A stretch of DNA of 64,000 nt from Streptomyces griseoruber (lineage in GTDB: Bacteria; Actinomycetota; Actinomycetes; Streptomycetales; Streptomycetaceae), in contig NZ_KQ948770.1 of the NCBI RefSeq assembly GCF_001514205.1, positions 62,001 to 126,000 on the forward strand, given 5' to 3'. Of this stretch, positions 16,918 through 25,268 are shown one piece after another. Each line of letters opens with the position of its first letter. Positions within the stretch are counted from its first letter, which is position 1. The notes beneath the pieces were generated by a model that was not told where the DNA came from, did no database searches, and saw only the letters and a program-made list of their open reading frames with translations. The position numbers and the translations under genes were made by a program.

Positions 16918-19084
16918 CGCTCTCCTTGGTCAGCCGTGCCCAGTCGGTGACGACCGGGGCCAGCCCGCCCTCGAGCCACAGGGGGAGCTGGTCGTGGTGG
17001 TGGGGGCTGTCGGGGTGCCCGCAGGCGCCGAGGGGGACCACCCACAGGCTGTCCTCGCGGCGGGCCAGGTCCCAGACGTAACGGGCGGCCGGGCCGCGCG
17101 CGGCGAGGTCGGTCCAGCCGGGCACGGCCGTGGTGCACAGCACGCAGTCGTGGTCGCCCGAGAGGGCCGGTGCCTCGTACGACGGGTCGGGCAGGGCCCG
17201 CCAGGGGGCGAGGCGGTGGGTGTCGCCCCAGCGGGCGGGCGGCTGTACGGCGATCTCCTCGACGGCCTCGCGGACCAGCCGGGGCCGGTCCACGCCGTAC
17301 AGCTCCTCGGCGCGCAGGAGGTGTTCGAGGGCGAAGCCGATCCGGGGCAGCAGGGCCAGCCAGGGGAGGAGGACCTCGGGGTAGGCGGGCGGGGTGGCCA
17401 GGGCGGCGAAGGCCGGGTGGGCGGCGAGGCGGCGGACCACGGCACCGCGCAGGGCCGCGTACCGGGCCGCGTCCTCGCTGTCGGCGTCCATGCGGCGGTT
17501 CCAGCGCAGGAGGCGTGCGCGCAGCTCGGCGGCGGGGCCGGTGAGGCCGTCGAGGGCGGCGAGGTGGTCGAGGAGCGGTCCGGCGGAGGCGAGGTGGGTG
17601 TCCGTGTGGATGGCGGGCATGTCGGAGGCGGACCAGGTGTCCTTCCCGTCCAGCAGGGCGCGGATGCGGTCGGCGCGGTGCGGCGGGGCGAACTCGACGC
17701 CCAGGGGGGCGGCCGGGCCGCGCTGGTTGGCCATGACCGCGACACCGTCGGTGAGGCCGGCGCGGGGCGTCTCGTGCCAGCCGGTCCACTCGTGGCCGAG
17801 CTCCCAGGCGGGGACCAGCCGGATGCCGTTGGCCTCGGCGCGCACGGGCACCCGGCCGGCGACCCGGTGCAGCAGACCGCCCTCGGTGTCGGCGGCCTGG
17901 ACGACGTTGACCGGCTCGGCCCAGAGGTCGAAGGCGGCGTCCACGTCGGCGACGCGGCGGGCCCGCAGGAGGGGGAGGAGGGCGCTGAAGCCGAGGTCCT
18001 CGGTGACGCGGGGCGGGTAGCGGAGGGCGAGGGCCAAGGGGATGTCGGGGGCGGTGGAGTCGGCGGGGGCGGCGGGGGCGGCGGGGGTGGTTGAGTCGGT
18101 GGGGTCAGCGGAGTCGGCGGGGGTGAGGGAGGTGGACGTTTCTTCCGAAGGGTGCGTCACCCCGCTCTCCAACCCCTCCGGGCCCCCGGCGATCACCGGC
18201 CCCCGGTCCGTCTCGATCACCTCCACCTCGACCGGCTCCTCCCCGGCCACCTCGACGGTCTCGGTGTGCCGGGCGGCGCGGCGCCAGACTCCGTCCGGGC
18301 CGAGGGCCTCGACGCCGGCGCCGGTGCGGCGCAGCCGTTCGCGGTAGAGGTCCTGGTAGTCGGCCATGGCGTTGGTGATGGCCCAGGCGACCGGGCCGGT
18401 GTGGCCGAAGTGGGCGATGCCGGGGACGCCGGGGACGGCGAGGCCGACGACGTCGAACTCGTCGCAGGCGAGCCGGATCTGCTGGTAGACGCCGGGATCC
18501 TCGATGAACCGGTGCGGATCGCCGGCGATGACCGCCTGCCCGGTGACGGTCCGGGCGCCGCTCACCAGCCAGCCGTTGCTGCCGGAGGTGCCGGGGCCGT
18601 CGGTGCCGAACAGGCCGACCGCGTCGGGGCCGAGGTGCCGTACGGCCTCCTCACGCCACAGCTTGGCGGGGAACCCGGCGAACAGGAGGTGGACGGAGAG
18701 CCAGACCGCGAGCGGGGTCCAGGGCTCCCAGCGGCCGGGGGCGAGCCCGGTCCGGGTGAACTCCGGGGTGACGTGGAGCCCTTCGTTGACGCCGTCGACG
18801 TACGCCCGTACCCACGCGGCGGTCTCCGCGTCCTCGCTCTCCAGCCGGTAGAAGCAGCGGCGGGCGGTGTCGGCGAGGCGGGTGCGGCGGGCGAGGACGT
18901 CCCAGGCGACGGCCTCCGGGCCGAGGAAGGCGGCGGAGGTGCCGTGGGCGCGGTGCCGTTCGACCTCCAGCTGCCAGGCCCGGTCGCGGGCCGTGACCAG
19001 GCCCTGGGCGCGGGCGAGTGCCCGGGCGTCTGCCGCGCGCAGATGCGGGACGCCCCACGCGTCTCTGTGGATCTCGGTCGTCAC
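16910..19084 (-). CDS. Penicillin acylase-family Ntn hydrolase, no signal peptide
   Basis: The 724-residue product has the penicillin acylase layout: an alpha part of ~170 residues (RDAWGVPHLRAADARALARA, AQGLVTARDRAWQLEVERHR), then GTSGSNGWLVSG. The Ser of the SN.W motif would be the N-terminal nucleophile after autoproteolysis. A further motif is AWAITNAMADYQDLY. There is no N-terminal signal peptide, so the enzyme should stay in the cytoplasm, unlike classical exported acylases. It is coupled to the siderophore-type acetyltransferase and lies behind an iron box, divergent from a siderophore-interacting reductase. I recall penicillin-amidase-like genes being linked to desferrioxamine clusters in some Streptomyces, but cannot verify identity here. 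GTG 19084 starts the conserved N-terminus. A low-complexity Thr/Ser/Pro/Ala insert lies at about residue 320-345. Confidence 0.9.
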   Translation of the reverse strand: MTTEIHRDAWGVPHLRAADARALARAQGLVTARDRAWQLEVERHRAHGTSAAFLGPEAVAWDVLARRTRLADTARRCFYRLESEDAETAAWVRAYVDGVNEGLHVTPEFTRTGLAPGRWEPWTPLAVWLSVHLLFAGFPAKLWREEAVRHLGPDAVGLFGTDGPGTSGSNGWLVSGARTVTGQAVIAGDPHRFIEDPGVYQQIRLACDEFDVVGLAVPGVPGIAHFGHTGPVAWAITNAMADYQDLYRERLRRTGAGVEALGPDGVWRRAARHTETVEVAGEEPVEVEVIETDRGPVIAGGPEGLESGVTHPSEETSTSLTPADSADPTDSTTPAAPAAPADSTAPDIPLALALRYPPRVTEDLGFSALLPLLRARRVADVDAAFDLWAEPVNVVQAADTEGGLLHRVAGRVPVRAEANGIRLVPAWELGHEWTGWHETPRAGLTDGVAVMANQRGPAAPLGVEFAPPHRADRIRALLDGKDTWSASDMPAIHTDTHLASAGPLLDHLAALDGLTGPAAELRARLLRWNRRMDADSEDAARYAALRGAVVRRLAAHPAFAALATPPAYPEVLLPWLALLPRIGFALEHLLRAEELYGVDRPRLVREAVEEIAVQPPARWGDTHRLAPWRALPDPSYEAPALSGDHDCVLCTTAVPGWTDLAARGPAARYVWDLARREDSLWVVPLGACGHPDSPHHHDQLPLWLEGGLAPVVTDWARLTKESDV

Positions 19085-19118
19085 CCTGTGGCCCTTCTGC
19101 GGTTCCCGTGCATGCGTT

Positions 19119-19137
19119 TTAGGTTAGCCTTACCTAA
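19119..19137. promoter_or_regulatory. Iron box (DmdR1/IdeR/DtxR-type operator)
   Basis: TTAGGTTAGCCTTACCTAA is a near-perfect 19-bp palindrome matching the DtxR/IdeR consensus TTAGGTTAGGCTAACCTAA at 17 of 19 positions. It lies between the divergent starts GTG 19084 and ATG 19178, so one repressor dimer pair could control both the acylase/GNAT operon and the reductase gene. Expected behaviour: repression when Fe(II) is plentiful. Confidence 0.92.
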
Positions 19138-19177
19138 TCAATCGGTGCAGGAATCGTACGCGAGGGGTGACGGGGTC

Positions 19178-19897
19178 ATGGCGCAGGGGCGGGGCTGGGA
19201 GGGCGCGGTCCTCCGGCTGATGCGGGCGAAGGACTTCACACTGACCGTGACCGGCGCGCAGGACGTCACCCCGCGCTTCCGCCGGGTGCACCTGACCGAC
19301 GGCGGGCTGCTCGCGGCGACCGGGGTCCACCCGACGATGTGGGTGCGGCTGTGGTTCGACAACGCGGGCAGGCCGCACCAGCGGGCGTACACCCTGGTCG
19401 ACCCCGATCCGGCGGCCGGCACCTTCTCACTGGAGTTCGCCCTGCACGAGGGCGCGGCGAGCGACTGGGCGCGGGCGGCGCGGCCCGGCGACACCGTCGA
19501 GGCGACCGTCCAGGGCACCGCCTTCGACGCCCCCGCCCCCGCCCCGGACCGCGTCCTCGCGATCGGCGACCCCGCCTCCCTGCCCGCGATCAACTCCCTG
19601 CTGGCCGCGCTGGGCCCGGCCCCCGCGACCGTCTGGTTCGAGGGCTCCGACGGCGAGGGCGACGGCCTCCCCTTCCGCACCGACCCCGCCCGCCACGAGC
19701 TGCGGCACGTCCCGCGCGCGGAGCTGGTCGAACGGGTCCGCGCCGAGCTGCCCGCGCAGCTCACGGCCACCGCACACCCGTACGTCTGGATCACCTGCGA
19801 CACCCGCACCACCCGCACCCTCTCGGCCTACGTCCGCAAGGAACTCGGCGTCCCCAAGGAACGGGTGCACGCACTGGGGTACTGGCGGGCGGACTGA
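19178..19897 (+). CDS. Siderophore-interacting protein (FAD/NAD(P)H ferric-siderophore reductase)
   Basis: The 239-residue product belongs to the SIP/ViuB family. It has an FAD-binding beta barrel with the RAYT motif (HQRAYTLVDPD), then a nucleotide-binding half (VLAIGDPASLPAINSLLAAL), and the characteristic C-terminus RTLSAYVRKELGVPKERVHA followed by LGYWRAD. Its role is to reduce Fe(III) from imported siderophores in the cytoplasm. Start ATG 19178 follows GAGGGG. An internal ATG at 19218 would remove only a short tail, so the start is not certain. It lies directly behind the iron box and is divergent from the acylase operon. Confidence 0.93.
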   Translation: MAQGRGWEGAVLRLMRAKDFTLTVTGAQDVTPRFRRVHLTDGGLLAATGVHPTMWVRLWFDNAGRPHQRAYTLVDPDPAAGTFSLEFALHEGAASDWARAARPGDTVEATVQGTAFDAPAPAPDRVLAIGDPASLPAINSLLAALGPAPATVWFEGSDGEGDGLPFRTDPARHELRHVPRAELVERVRAELPAQLTATAHPYVWITCDTRTTRTLSAYVRKELGVPKERVHALGYWRAD

Positions 19898-20364
19898 GCG
19901 GGGCGGGTGGGGCAGCGGGGCGGATGGGGGCGTACGGGCTGGACACGGCAGGCAGCGGACGGGGGAGGGGTGGGTGCCCCAAACACAGCCGGCATCAGCC
20001 GGACAGGGGCCGCGAGCCGGCACGGCAGGCGGCCGAGCAACGAGCGTGCGGGCCGGGCACGGCATGCAGCAGACGGGCAGGAGGCGCGAGCCAAGCACGG
20101 CCGACAGCGGGAAGGGCCCGACGCGGCAGACAGCGGAGCAACCGGCGCGCGAACCAGCCGCAGCAGGCAGCGGAGCAACCGGCCTGCAACCCAGCCACAG
20201 CAGACAGCGGGCAACCGGCCTGCAACCCAGCCACAGCAGACAGCGGAGCAACCGGCCTGCAACCCAGCCACAGCAGACAGCGGAGCAACCGGTCTGCGAG
20301 CCGGGCGTGGCAGGTGTCGGGGTACCGGCGCGCGGGTCGGGGGGCGGTCGGGGATCATCGACGC
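19898..20364. repeat. Intergenic 35/36-bp tandem repeat array
   Basis: The clearest units lie between about 20186 and 20300: cagccacagcagacagcgg(a)gcaaccggcctgcaac-type repeats of 35, 36 and 36 bases, nearly identical. The preceding ~250 bases look like older, diverged copies of the same purine/GC-rich unit (cggcagacagcgg..., cggccgacagcgg...). There is no gene, and the repeats are contiguous without spacers. The last ~50 bases before 20365 should hold the promoter and RBS of the glycosylase gene. Confidence 0.7.
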
Positions 20365-20949
20365 ATGGACGTCACCCTTCACCTCGCCCAGGACCCCGAG
20401 GCCGACGAGTTGCTCGGCCGTTCCCCGCTGGCCGCGCTGGTCGGGATGCTGCTGGACCAGCAGGTCCCGATGGAGTGGGCGTTCAAGGGCCCCCGTACGA
20501 TCGCCGACCGCCTCGGCGCCGACGACCTCGACGCGCACGACATCGCCGCCCAGGACCCGGAGGCCTTCGCCGCGCTGCTCTCCGAGAAGCCGGCCGTGCA
20601 CCGCTACCCGGGCTCCATGGCCAAGCGCATCCAGCAGCTGTGCCAGTACCTCGTCGAGCACTACGACGGTGACCCCGAGGCCCTCTGGAGGGACGCCGGC
20701 ACCGGCAAGGAGCTGCTGAAGCGGCTGGAGGCGTTGCCCGGCTTCGGCAAGCAGAAGGCCCAGATCTTCCTGGCCCTGCTCGGCAAGCAGCTCGGCGTAC
20801 GGCCGGAGGGCTGGCGGGAGGCCGCGGACTCCTACGGCGAGGCGCAGTCCTTCCGGTCCGTCGCCGACATCACCGGCCCGGAGTCGCTGACGAAGGTACG
20901 GGCGCACAAGCAGGAGATGAAGGCGGCGGCGAAGGCCGCGAAGAAGTGA
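20365..20949 (+). CDS. HhH-GPD-type base-excision repair protein
   Basis: The 194-residue protein carries the helix-hairpin-helix/GPD fold of the endonuclease III/AlkA superfamily: ALVGMLLDQQVPMEWAFKGP at the N-terminal helix bundle (compare the LVxxQLS motif), and LEALPGFGKQKAQIFLALLG as the hairpin (LPGxGxxxA). There is no Fe-S cluster cysteine set and I do not see the catalytic Asp/Lys with confidence. Family members of this small actinobacterial group are called HhH-GPD-type base excision DNA repair proteins. ATG 20365 gives the conserved start. The C-terminus is a Lys/Ala tail. Confidence 0.88.
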   Translation: MDVTLHLAQDPEADELLGRSPLAALVGMLLDQQVPMEWAFKGPRTIADRLGADDLDAHDIAAQDPEAFAALLSEKPAVHRYPGSMAKRIQQLCQYLVEHYDGDPEALWRDAGTGKELLKRLEALPGFGKQKAQIFLALLGKQLGVRPEGWREAADSYGEAQSFRSVADITGPESLTKVRAHKQEMKAAAKAAKK

Positions 20950-21060
20950 AGTAGGGCGTATTCGGGGGCGCGCCGCGTCGGAAAGGCGCCGTCCGCCGAA
21001 CGGGTGCATCCGGCCTCCACCGTGCTGAACCGTTGGCGTGTCGCGGGCAGATGACCCTCC

Positions 21061-21372
21061 ATGAGCACCGCAGCACGCCTCCCCCGCCGCCGCACCTGGC
21101 TGCGGGTGCTCGTGCTGCTGCTCGCCCTGCTCGTCCCGGGCGTACCCGCCGAGGTCTCCACCTCACCCGTCGTCGCCGGCGAGACCGTCGAGTACGACGC
21201 CGTGGACACCGCCGTCCGCCCCTCCCCCGGTGACCGGTGCGCCGCCGCCCCCCTGCGCCCGGCGCCCCGGCCTGCCCCGGCGCCGTGCGCACCGGCCCAG
21301 CGGCCGCGGCCCGCCCCGCCCGGGACGCCGTACGCCCCGCACACCCTGCGCACCGTGGTCCTGCGCTGCTGA
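21061..21372 (+). CDS. Small exported or membrane-anchored protein, 103 residues
   Basis: ATG 21061 gives a basic N-terminus (MSTAARLPRRRTW) and one hydrophobic stretch (LRVLVLLLALLVPGVPA), a signal peptide or anchor. A short Pro/Ala-rich tail with three cysteines follows (residues 60, 76 and 103). No domain is recognised. GC codon bias is normal. A 41-codon gene with an excellent ribosome binding site follows after 46 bases, so the two may be cotranscribed. Confidence 0.6.
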   Translation: MSTAARLPRRRTWLRVLVLLLALLVPGVPAEVSTSPVVAGETVEYDAVDTAVRPSPGDRCAAAPLRPAPRPAPAPCAPAQRPRPAPPGTPYAPHTLRTVVLRC

Positions 21373-21418
21373 CCGACGCCCGCACCCGGTCCGTCAGCAC
21401 GACGCAAGGAGCACAGCC

Positions 21419-21544
21419 ATGCCCACCGACCCCTACGCCGTCCTGCGCGCCCTGCTGCGCGCGGAGGCCGCCCGCAGCACCGCACCGAAGCCGCAGGTGA
21501 AGAAAGCCGAGCAGGAGCGGCCCGTGGTGGAACGGGACCGCTGA
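21419..21544 (+). CDS. Small conserved-looking protein, 41 residues
   Basis: AAGGAG lies 7 bases before ATG 21419, an optimal Streptomyces ribosome binding site. The product MPTDPYAVLRALLRAEAARS... ends in a charged tail (KKAEQERPVVERDR) and is predicted helical. Function unknown. It lies downstream of the 103-residue exported protein and overlaps nothing. Confidence 0.6.
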   Translation: MPTDPYAVLRALLRAEAARSTAPKPQVKKAEQERPVVERDR

Positions 21545-21591
21545 CCGGCAGGCGGAGGCGGGGCCCGGCGGCGCGAGCCGACCGGCGGGCC

Positions 21592-22711
21592 ACCGTCTCC
21601 GCCGGGCCGTGCCGAAGAGGGAGGGTGATCTCGCGCCCCACCTGGGTGCCGAGGACCGGGCGAGGGACTTGAACATGCCGCTGGTGACGACCTGTTCGAC
21701 GAGCGAGGGCGGCTCGTCGCCGGGCTTTCGCCTCCGAGCGGTCGGGCTGCGCCTCCGCCGACCGGGCGGGCGTCGTGGCTCTCGTGGCTCTCGTGGCTCT
21801 CGTAGCTCTCGTAGCTCTCGTAGCTCTCGTGGCTCTCGTAGCTCTCGTGGCCGACGTGGCCGTCAGCTTCTCGAACGCCGTTCCCTGTCCACAGCCTGTG
21901 CATACCGCTCGCGCAGCGGGGACTCCCGCACCGCCCGGTCCGGGGCGGTCCCGTCCACCGGCCCCATCAGGGACTCGGGGGCGCGCAGCCGGGTCGCGGC
22001 CACCGGGGTGGGGGGCGCCGTTCTCGCTGAGGACCGTGACCACGGCCTCGCCGGTGCCGAGGCCGGTGAGCAGGTCTGGGTGACGAAGAACACGCGACCC
22101 CTTTCGAGCGAACCAGCCGGACGGTGCGGGTGATCGACTCCAGGAACTCCTCGGACGCGTCGTCGAACAGCAGTTCCAGAACCGAGACGATCCCGCGCCC
22201 GTCGGCCGCCCTCCGCGGGAACTCGCCCGTGTCGAACTCCGGCTCCCCGAAGAAGCCGGCCGCCGCCTGGGCCTCGAAGGCCGTCAGGGACCGCAGGATC
22301 ACCCCGCCGTGGCGGTGGACGGCCCGCCGATGTTCCTCAGCTCCGCCTTGCCCTCGTCCGAGGCCAGGAAGGCGACGACCGCCCGGGGGTCCTCGAGGTC
22401 GACCAGCTCCAGGCCCTTCCGGTCCGCGTGGTGGAAGGCCGAGAGCCGCTCGGCGATCAGCTGGAACGTCTTGGTCTCGCCGGTCCCGGTGGCGCCGGCG
22501 ACCAGGCCGTGCCGGTTGGGCATGGGCAGCGGGATACGGACCTGTGCGTCGGGCAGACAGCGCCCGTCCCACAGCAGGGAGCCAGATCCAGAGCCGGACC
22601 GGAGAACGCGTATCCGGCGGCGATCTCGTCGGCACCCTGCATCAGCGGCCCCCTCGATCCCGGTTTGCCCCTGTTCATCACGGCTTTTCCAGCGTCGCAC
22701 TCGGCCGCCAT
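21592..22711 (-). pseudogene. HerA/DUF853-like ATPase, shattered
   Basis: Read across frames, the minus strand spells a decayed HerA-like (DUF853) ATPase. Pieces in order: IAAGYAFSGPALDL; LLWDGRCLPDAQVRIPLPMP; NRHGLVAGATGTGETKTFQL (Walker A, with the essential Lys replaced by Glu); a jump to DRKGLELVDLEDPRAVVAFL; GVILRSLTAFEAQAAAGFFG; a jump from SVLEL to LFDDASEEFLESITRTVRLV; MFFVTQT; TVLSENGAP; AATRLRAPESLMGPV; then MFKSLARS and LFGTARRRR at the end. At least two internal deletions (about 70 and 30 residues) and several frameshifts are needed to explain this. Because the order is kept, the source gene was intact once. A 9-bp minisatellite lies in the 3' part. Confidence 0.85.
21773..21850. 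repeat. 9-bp tandem repeat inside the HerA-like pseudogene
   Basis: About eight copies of tcgtggctc/tcgtagctc run without spacers. On the minus strand, in the frame that follows FEKLT of the old ATPase, they read (Ala-Thr-Arg)n. The array has probably expanded since the gene died. Confidence 0.8.
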
Positions 22712-22749
22712 GGCTGCGCCCGGAAGGTCTGGGCCGGTAGGCTTTCCGT

Positions 22750-23046
22750 GTGATCTTCAAGCGCATCGGAAACGGCCGGCCGTACCCCGACCACGGCCGG
22801 GAAAGCACCCGGCAGTGGGCGGACGTCGCGCCGCGCCCGGTCCGCCTCGATCAGCTGGTGACCACCAAGCAGCAGCTCGACCTGGAAACCCTGCTCGCCG
22901 AGGACTCGACCTTCTACGGCGACCTCTTCGCGCACGTGGTGAAGTGGCAGGGCGACCTCTACCTGGAGGACGGGCTGCACCGCGCGGTGCGGGCGGCGCT
23001 CCAGCAGCGTCAGGTGCTGCACGCGCGCGTCCTCGAGCTGGACTGA
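22750..23046 (+). CDS. Conserved small protein, VapB-like annotation likely
   Basis: GTG 22750 begins VIFKRIGNGRPYPDHGREST, giving a 98-residue product with DLETLLAEDSTFYGDLFAHV and HRAVRAALQQRQVLHARVLE. I remember this as a very conserved actinomycete protein, sometimes labelled VapB-type antitoxin, but no toxin gene is adjacent, so a toxin-antitoxin role is not supported here. The ending VLHARVLELD is part of the conserved core. It lies divergent to the ATPase pseudogene and upstream of the LytR_C gene, with a 143-base gap. Confidence 0.8.
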   Translation: MIFKRIGNGRPYPDHGRESTRQWADVAPRPVRLDQLVTTKQQLDLETLLAEDSTFYGDLFAHVVKWQGDLYLEDGLHRAVRAALQQRQVLHARVLELD

Positions 23047-23189
23047 GGCGCCGCGCCCGCCGTTCCCCGGCACTCCCCGGCGCTCCCGCCATGAGCGGGG
23101 TTGGCCCTTTCGGGTTCTTTCCCCCGCCTTGAGCGATGTCGGATGATCGTTTATTAGTCACGGCCGCCCGGGCGCACTACGCTGCGCCC

Positions 23190-23840
23190 ATGAGCATGCT
23201 GACTCCCCCCGGCATGGGCGGCAAGTACCGGATCACGGGGGACAAGTACCCCCGCATGCGTCGTCGTCGGCGGCGCGGCAGGCTGGTCGTCGTGGTCGTC
23301 GCCTGCGGTGCCGCGCTGGGCGTGGCCGGCTGGGGCACCCTGCAGCTCATCGATGTCTTCACCGGGGGCGGAGGGACGGCCTCCGCGGCCGGTTCCAAGG
23401 CCTCCTGCACGGTGAAGTCGGCCCAGGCGAGCCCGTCGGCCTCCGCCTCCCCGGCCGCGCTGCCCAAGCCCGCGCAGATCACGGTGAACGTCCTCAACGC
23501 CACCACCCGCAGCGGGCTCGCCAAGACCACCGCCGACGCGCTGGAGAAGCGCGGCTTCAAGATCGGCGAGGTGGGCAACGCGCCCAAGGAGTACGACAAG
23601 AAGGTCACCGGCGCGGCGCTGCTGCTCGGCCCCACCGCCTCGCTGAACACCTCGCTGTCGGTGCTGTCCACGCAGGTCGGCGGGGCCGAGCGGCGGGCCG
23701 ACGCGGGGCGCAAGGGGGCCGAGGTCGATCTGATCATCGGCGACAGGTTCCAGGCGCTCAGCAGTGAGGCGGAGGCGGCGAAGGCGTTGAGCGTGCTGGT
23801 GTCGCCGCAGCCGGCGGCGACGACGAAGAAGGCCTGCTAG
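23190..23840 (+). CDS. LytR C-terminal domain protein, single-pass membrane
   Basis: ATG 23190 (MSMLTPPGMGGKYRITGDKY) precedes a run of arginines and one membrane segment (LVVVVVACGAALGVAGWGTL), so the protein is N-in with its bulk outside. After a Ser/Ala/Pro linker, the LytR_C domain reads ITVNVLNATTRSGLAKTTAD, LEKRGFKIGEVGNA and AALLLGPTASLNTSLSVLST. LytR_C proteins without the LCP catalytic domain are common in actinomycetes and are thought to act at the cell wall. Signature strength is good; precise role unknown. The frame extends further upstream, but the homologous part starts here. Confidence 0.87.
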   Translation: MSMLTPPGMGGKYRITGDKYPRMRRRRRRGRLVVVVVACGAALGVAGWGTLQLIDVFTGGGGTASAAGSKASCTVKSAQASPSASASPAALPKPAQITVNVLNATTRSGLAKTTADALEKRGFKIGEVGNAPKEYDKKVTGAALLLGPTASLNTSLSVLSTQVGGAERRADAGRKGAEVDLIIGDRFQALSSEAEAAKALSVLVSPQPAATTKKAC

Positions 23841-23850
23841 GGCCCGTCGC

Positions 23851-23917
23851 CGGGTGCGGGACGGTGGGGGCTCGTCGCGCCCACGCGGCGGAGCCGCAGA
23901 TGAGCACGGCCCCGCGC
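23851..23917. repeat. 67-bp intergenic repeat, copy 1
   Basis: These 67 bases align without gaps to 35941-36007, sharing cgggtgcggg at the start and gcccacgcggcggagccgca in the middle, which folds as CGGC-GGA-GCCG. Both copies sit between convergent genes, suggesting a mobile terminator-like repeat. Confidence 0.65.
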
Positions 23918-23962
23918 CCCTGGTGGAGCCGGGCCGACGGCCCGGACTCCACAGCGGCCCTT

Positions 23963-24598
23963 CTACTCGGCCGCGCCGTACAGGCGGTCGCCCGCGTCGC
24001 CCAGGCCCGGCACGATGTAGCCGTGGCTGTTGAGGTGGTCGTCGACGGCCGCGGTGACGACCGTCACCGGGGTGCCCGCGAGTTCGCGCTCCATGAGCTC
24101 GACGCCCTCGGGGGCGGCCAGCAGGACCACCGCGGTCACGTCGTCGGCGCCGCGCCTGATCAGCTCGCGGATCGCGGCGACCAGGGTGCCGCCGGTGGCC
24201 AGCATCGGGTCGAGGACGTACACCTGGCGGCCGGAGAGGTCCTCCGGCATACGCGTGGCGTACGTGGACGCCTCCAGCGTCTCCTCATTGCGGATCATGC
24301 CCAGGAAGCCCACCTCGGCGGTCGGCAGCAGGCGGACCATGCCGTCCAGCATGCCGAGGCCCGCGCGCAGGATCGGAACGACCAGCGGACGCGGGTGGGA
24401 GAGCTTCACCCCGGTCGTCTCGGCGACCGGGGTGACGATGTCGACCTGCTCGGTGCGCACGTCACGCGTGGCCTCGTAGGCGAGCAGGGTGACCAGTTCG
24501 TCGGCCAGGCGGCGGAAGGTCGCGGAGTCCGTGCGCCGGTCGCGCAGCGTGGTGAGCTTGTGGGCGACCAGGGGGTGGTCGACGACGTGGAGACGCAT
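23963..24598 (-). CDS. upp: Uracil phosphoribosyltransferase
   Basis: This is a pyrimidine-salvage enzyme converting uracil and PRPP to UMP. The 211-residue product has RLHVVDHPLVAHKLTTLRDR, PRPLVVPILRAGLGMLDGMV, and the PRPP loop VLDPMLATGGTLVAAI, all diagnostic. The C-terminal YIVPGLGDAGDRLYG binds uracil. ATG 24598 gives the family's standard start (MRLHVVDHP); a GTG two codons upstream is possible. It is convergent with the LytR_C gene and separated from it by the repeat at 23851. Confidence 0.97.
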   Translation of the reverse strand: MRLHVVDHPLVAHKLTTLRDRRTDSATFRRLADELVTLLAYEATRDVRTEQVDIVTPVAETTGVKLSHPRPLVVPILRAGLGMLDGMVRLLPTAEVGFLGMIRNEETLEASTYATRMPEDLSGRQVYVLDPMLATGGTLVAAIRELIRRGADDVTAVVLLAAPEGVELMERELAGTPVTVVTAAVDDHLNSHGYIVPGLGDAGDRLYGAAE

Positions 24599-24719
24599 GT
24601 CCACAACAGTAACCGGGTGGGACCGGCCCGGCGCCCCCGCACCCGGTGAGCGGGCTTGGGCCGTTCGCCTGCATCAAACCGCCCAGGCGGGGGAAAGTGG
24701 TGGAGACGGACCCGGGGTG

Positions 24720-24935
24720 GTGAAGCCTGTGCCTGACCTGCCGAAGCGCGACGCGCCGGAGCCGCCCGAGAGCTCGGGCGTGCCGCGGGAGACCGATGCC
24801 GAGCGCCGCCGGCGCCGCGACCGCTTCCTGCGTGAGCTCACCGAGGCCCGGGAACTGCGTGACCGGGTCCAGCCCCGACGCGCCAGAAGCGCCCGTCTGC
24901 GTCATGCGCTGCGCATGCGCACATTCCGCTGGTAG
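24720..24935 (+). CDS. Small basic protein, about 70 residues
   Basis: GTG 24720 or GTG 24729 starts a highly charged product: DAERRRRRDRFLRELTEARE then LRDRVQPRRARSARLRHALR and MRTFRW at the end. It is predicted to be one long basic helix and may bind nucleic acid. It is divergent from upp. I recall small proteins of this type near tadA in Streptomyces, but no function is known. Confidence 0.55.
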   Translation: MKPVPDLPKRDAPEPPESSGVPRETDAERRRRRDRFLRELTEARELRDRVQPRRARSARLRHALRMRTFRW

Positions 24936-25268
24936 CCGAACGATCCCCTCCTGCACGTACGGCACTTGGGACGTTCGGGGAAGATCGCCACCGTCACGGG
25001 TGGCACGGGGGGTGGGCGTGCGTGGGCGCACGGGAAAGCCGCGTACGATCCGCAGTGGCCGCAACGAGTGTGCTGGTGAGTTGCCTACGGACGTAGTCAT
25101 GGACGTGCGATCAAAACCACCGGACACAGGGAGCCGAAGACGTCCCCTGAACGCCTTGTTTCTGCCACGATTCCGAGTGGGTGGGGCTCGGAGCACAGCT
25201 CTCTCCGCCCGTAACCTCCGCCGGGGGGACCCCCAACCGGCACGCCTATGACCAGTGGGAGAGTCACG
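24936..25268. other. Leader region upstream of the tadA operon
   Basis: No gene is evident in these 333 bases. Short inverted repeats are present (GTGCG-TGGG-CGCAC near 25020). The region should carry the promoter of the tadA pair; I see no confident -10/-35 elements. Confidence 0.4.

Noticed and set aside
20180..20300. Possible CRISPR array
   Set aside because: The 35/36-bp units are contiguous with no unique spacers, and no cas genes are present.
22750..23046. Toxin-antitoxin pair based on VapB-like annotation
   Set aside because: No PIN-domain or other toxin gene is adjacent, and the protein has no clear DNA-binding motif.
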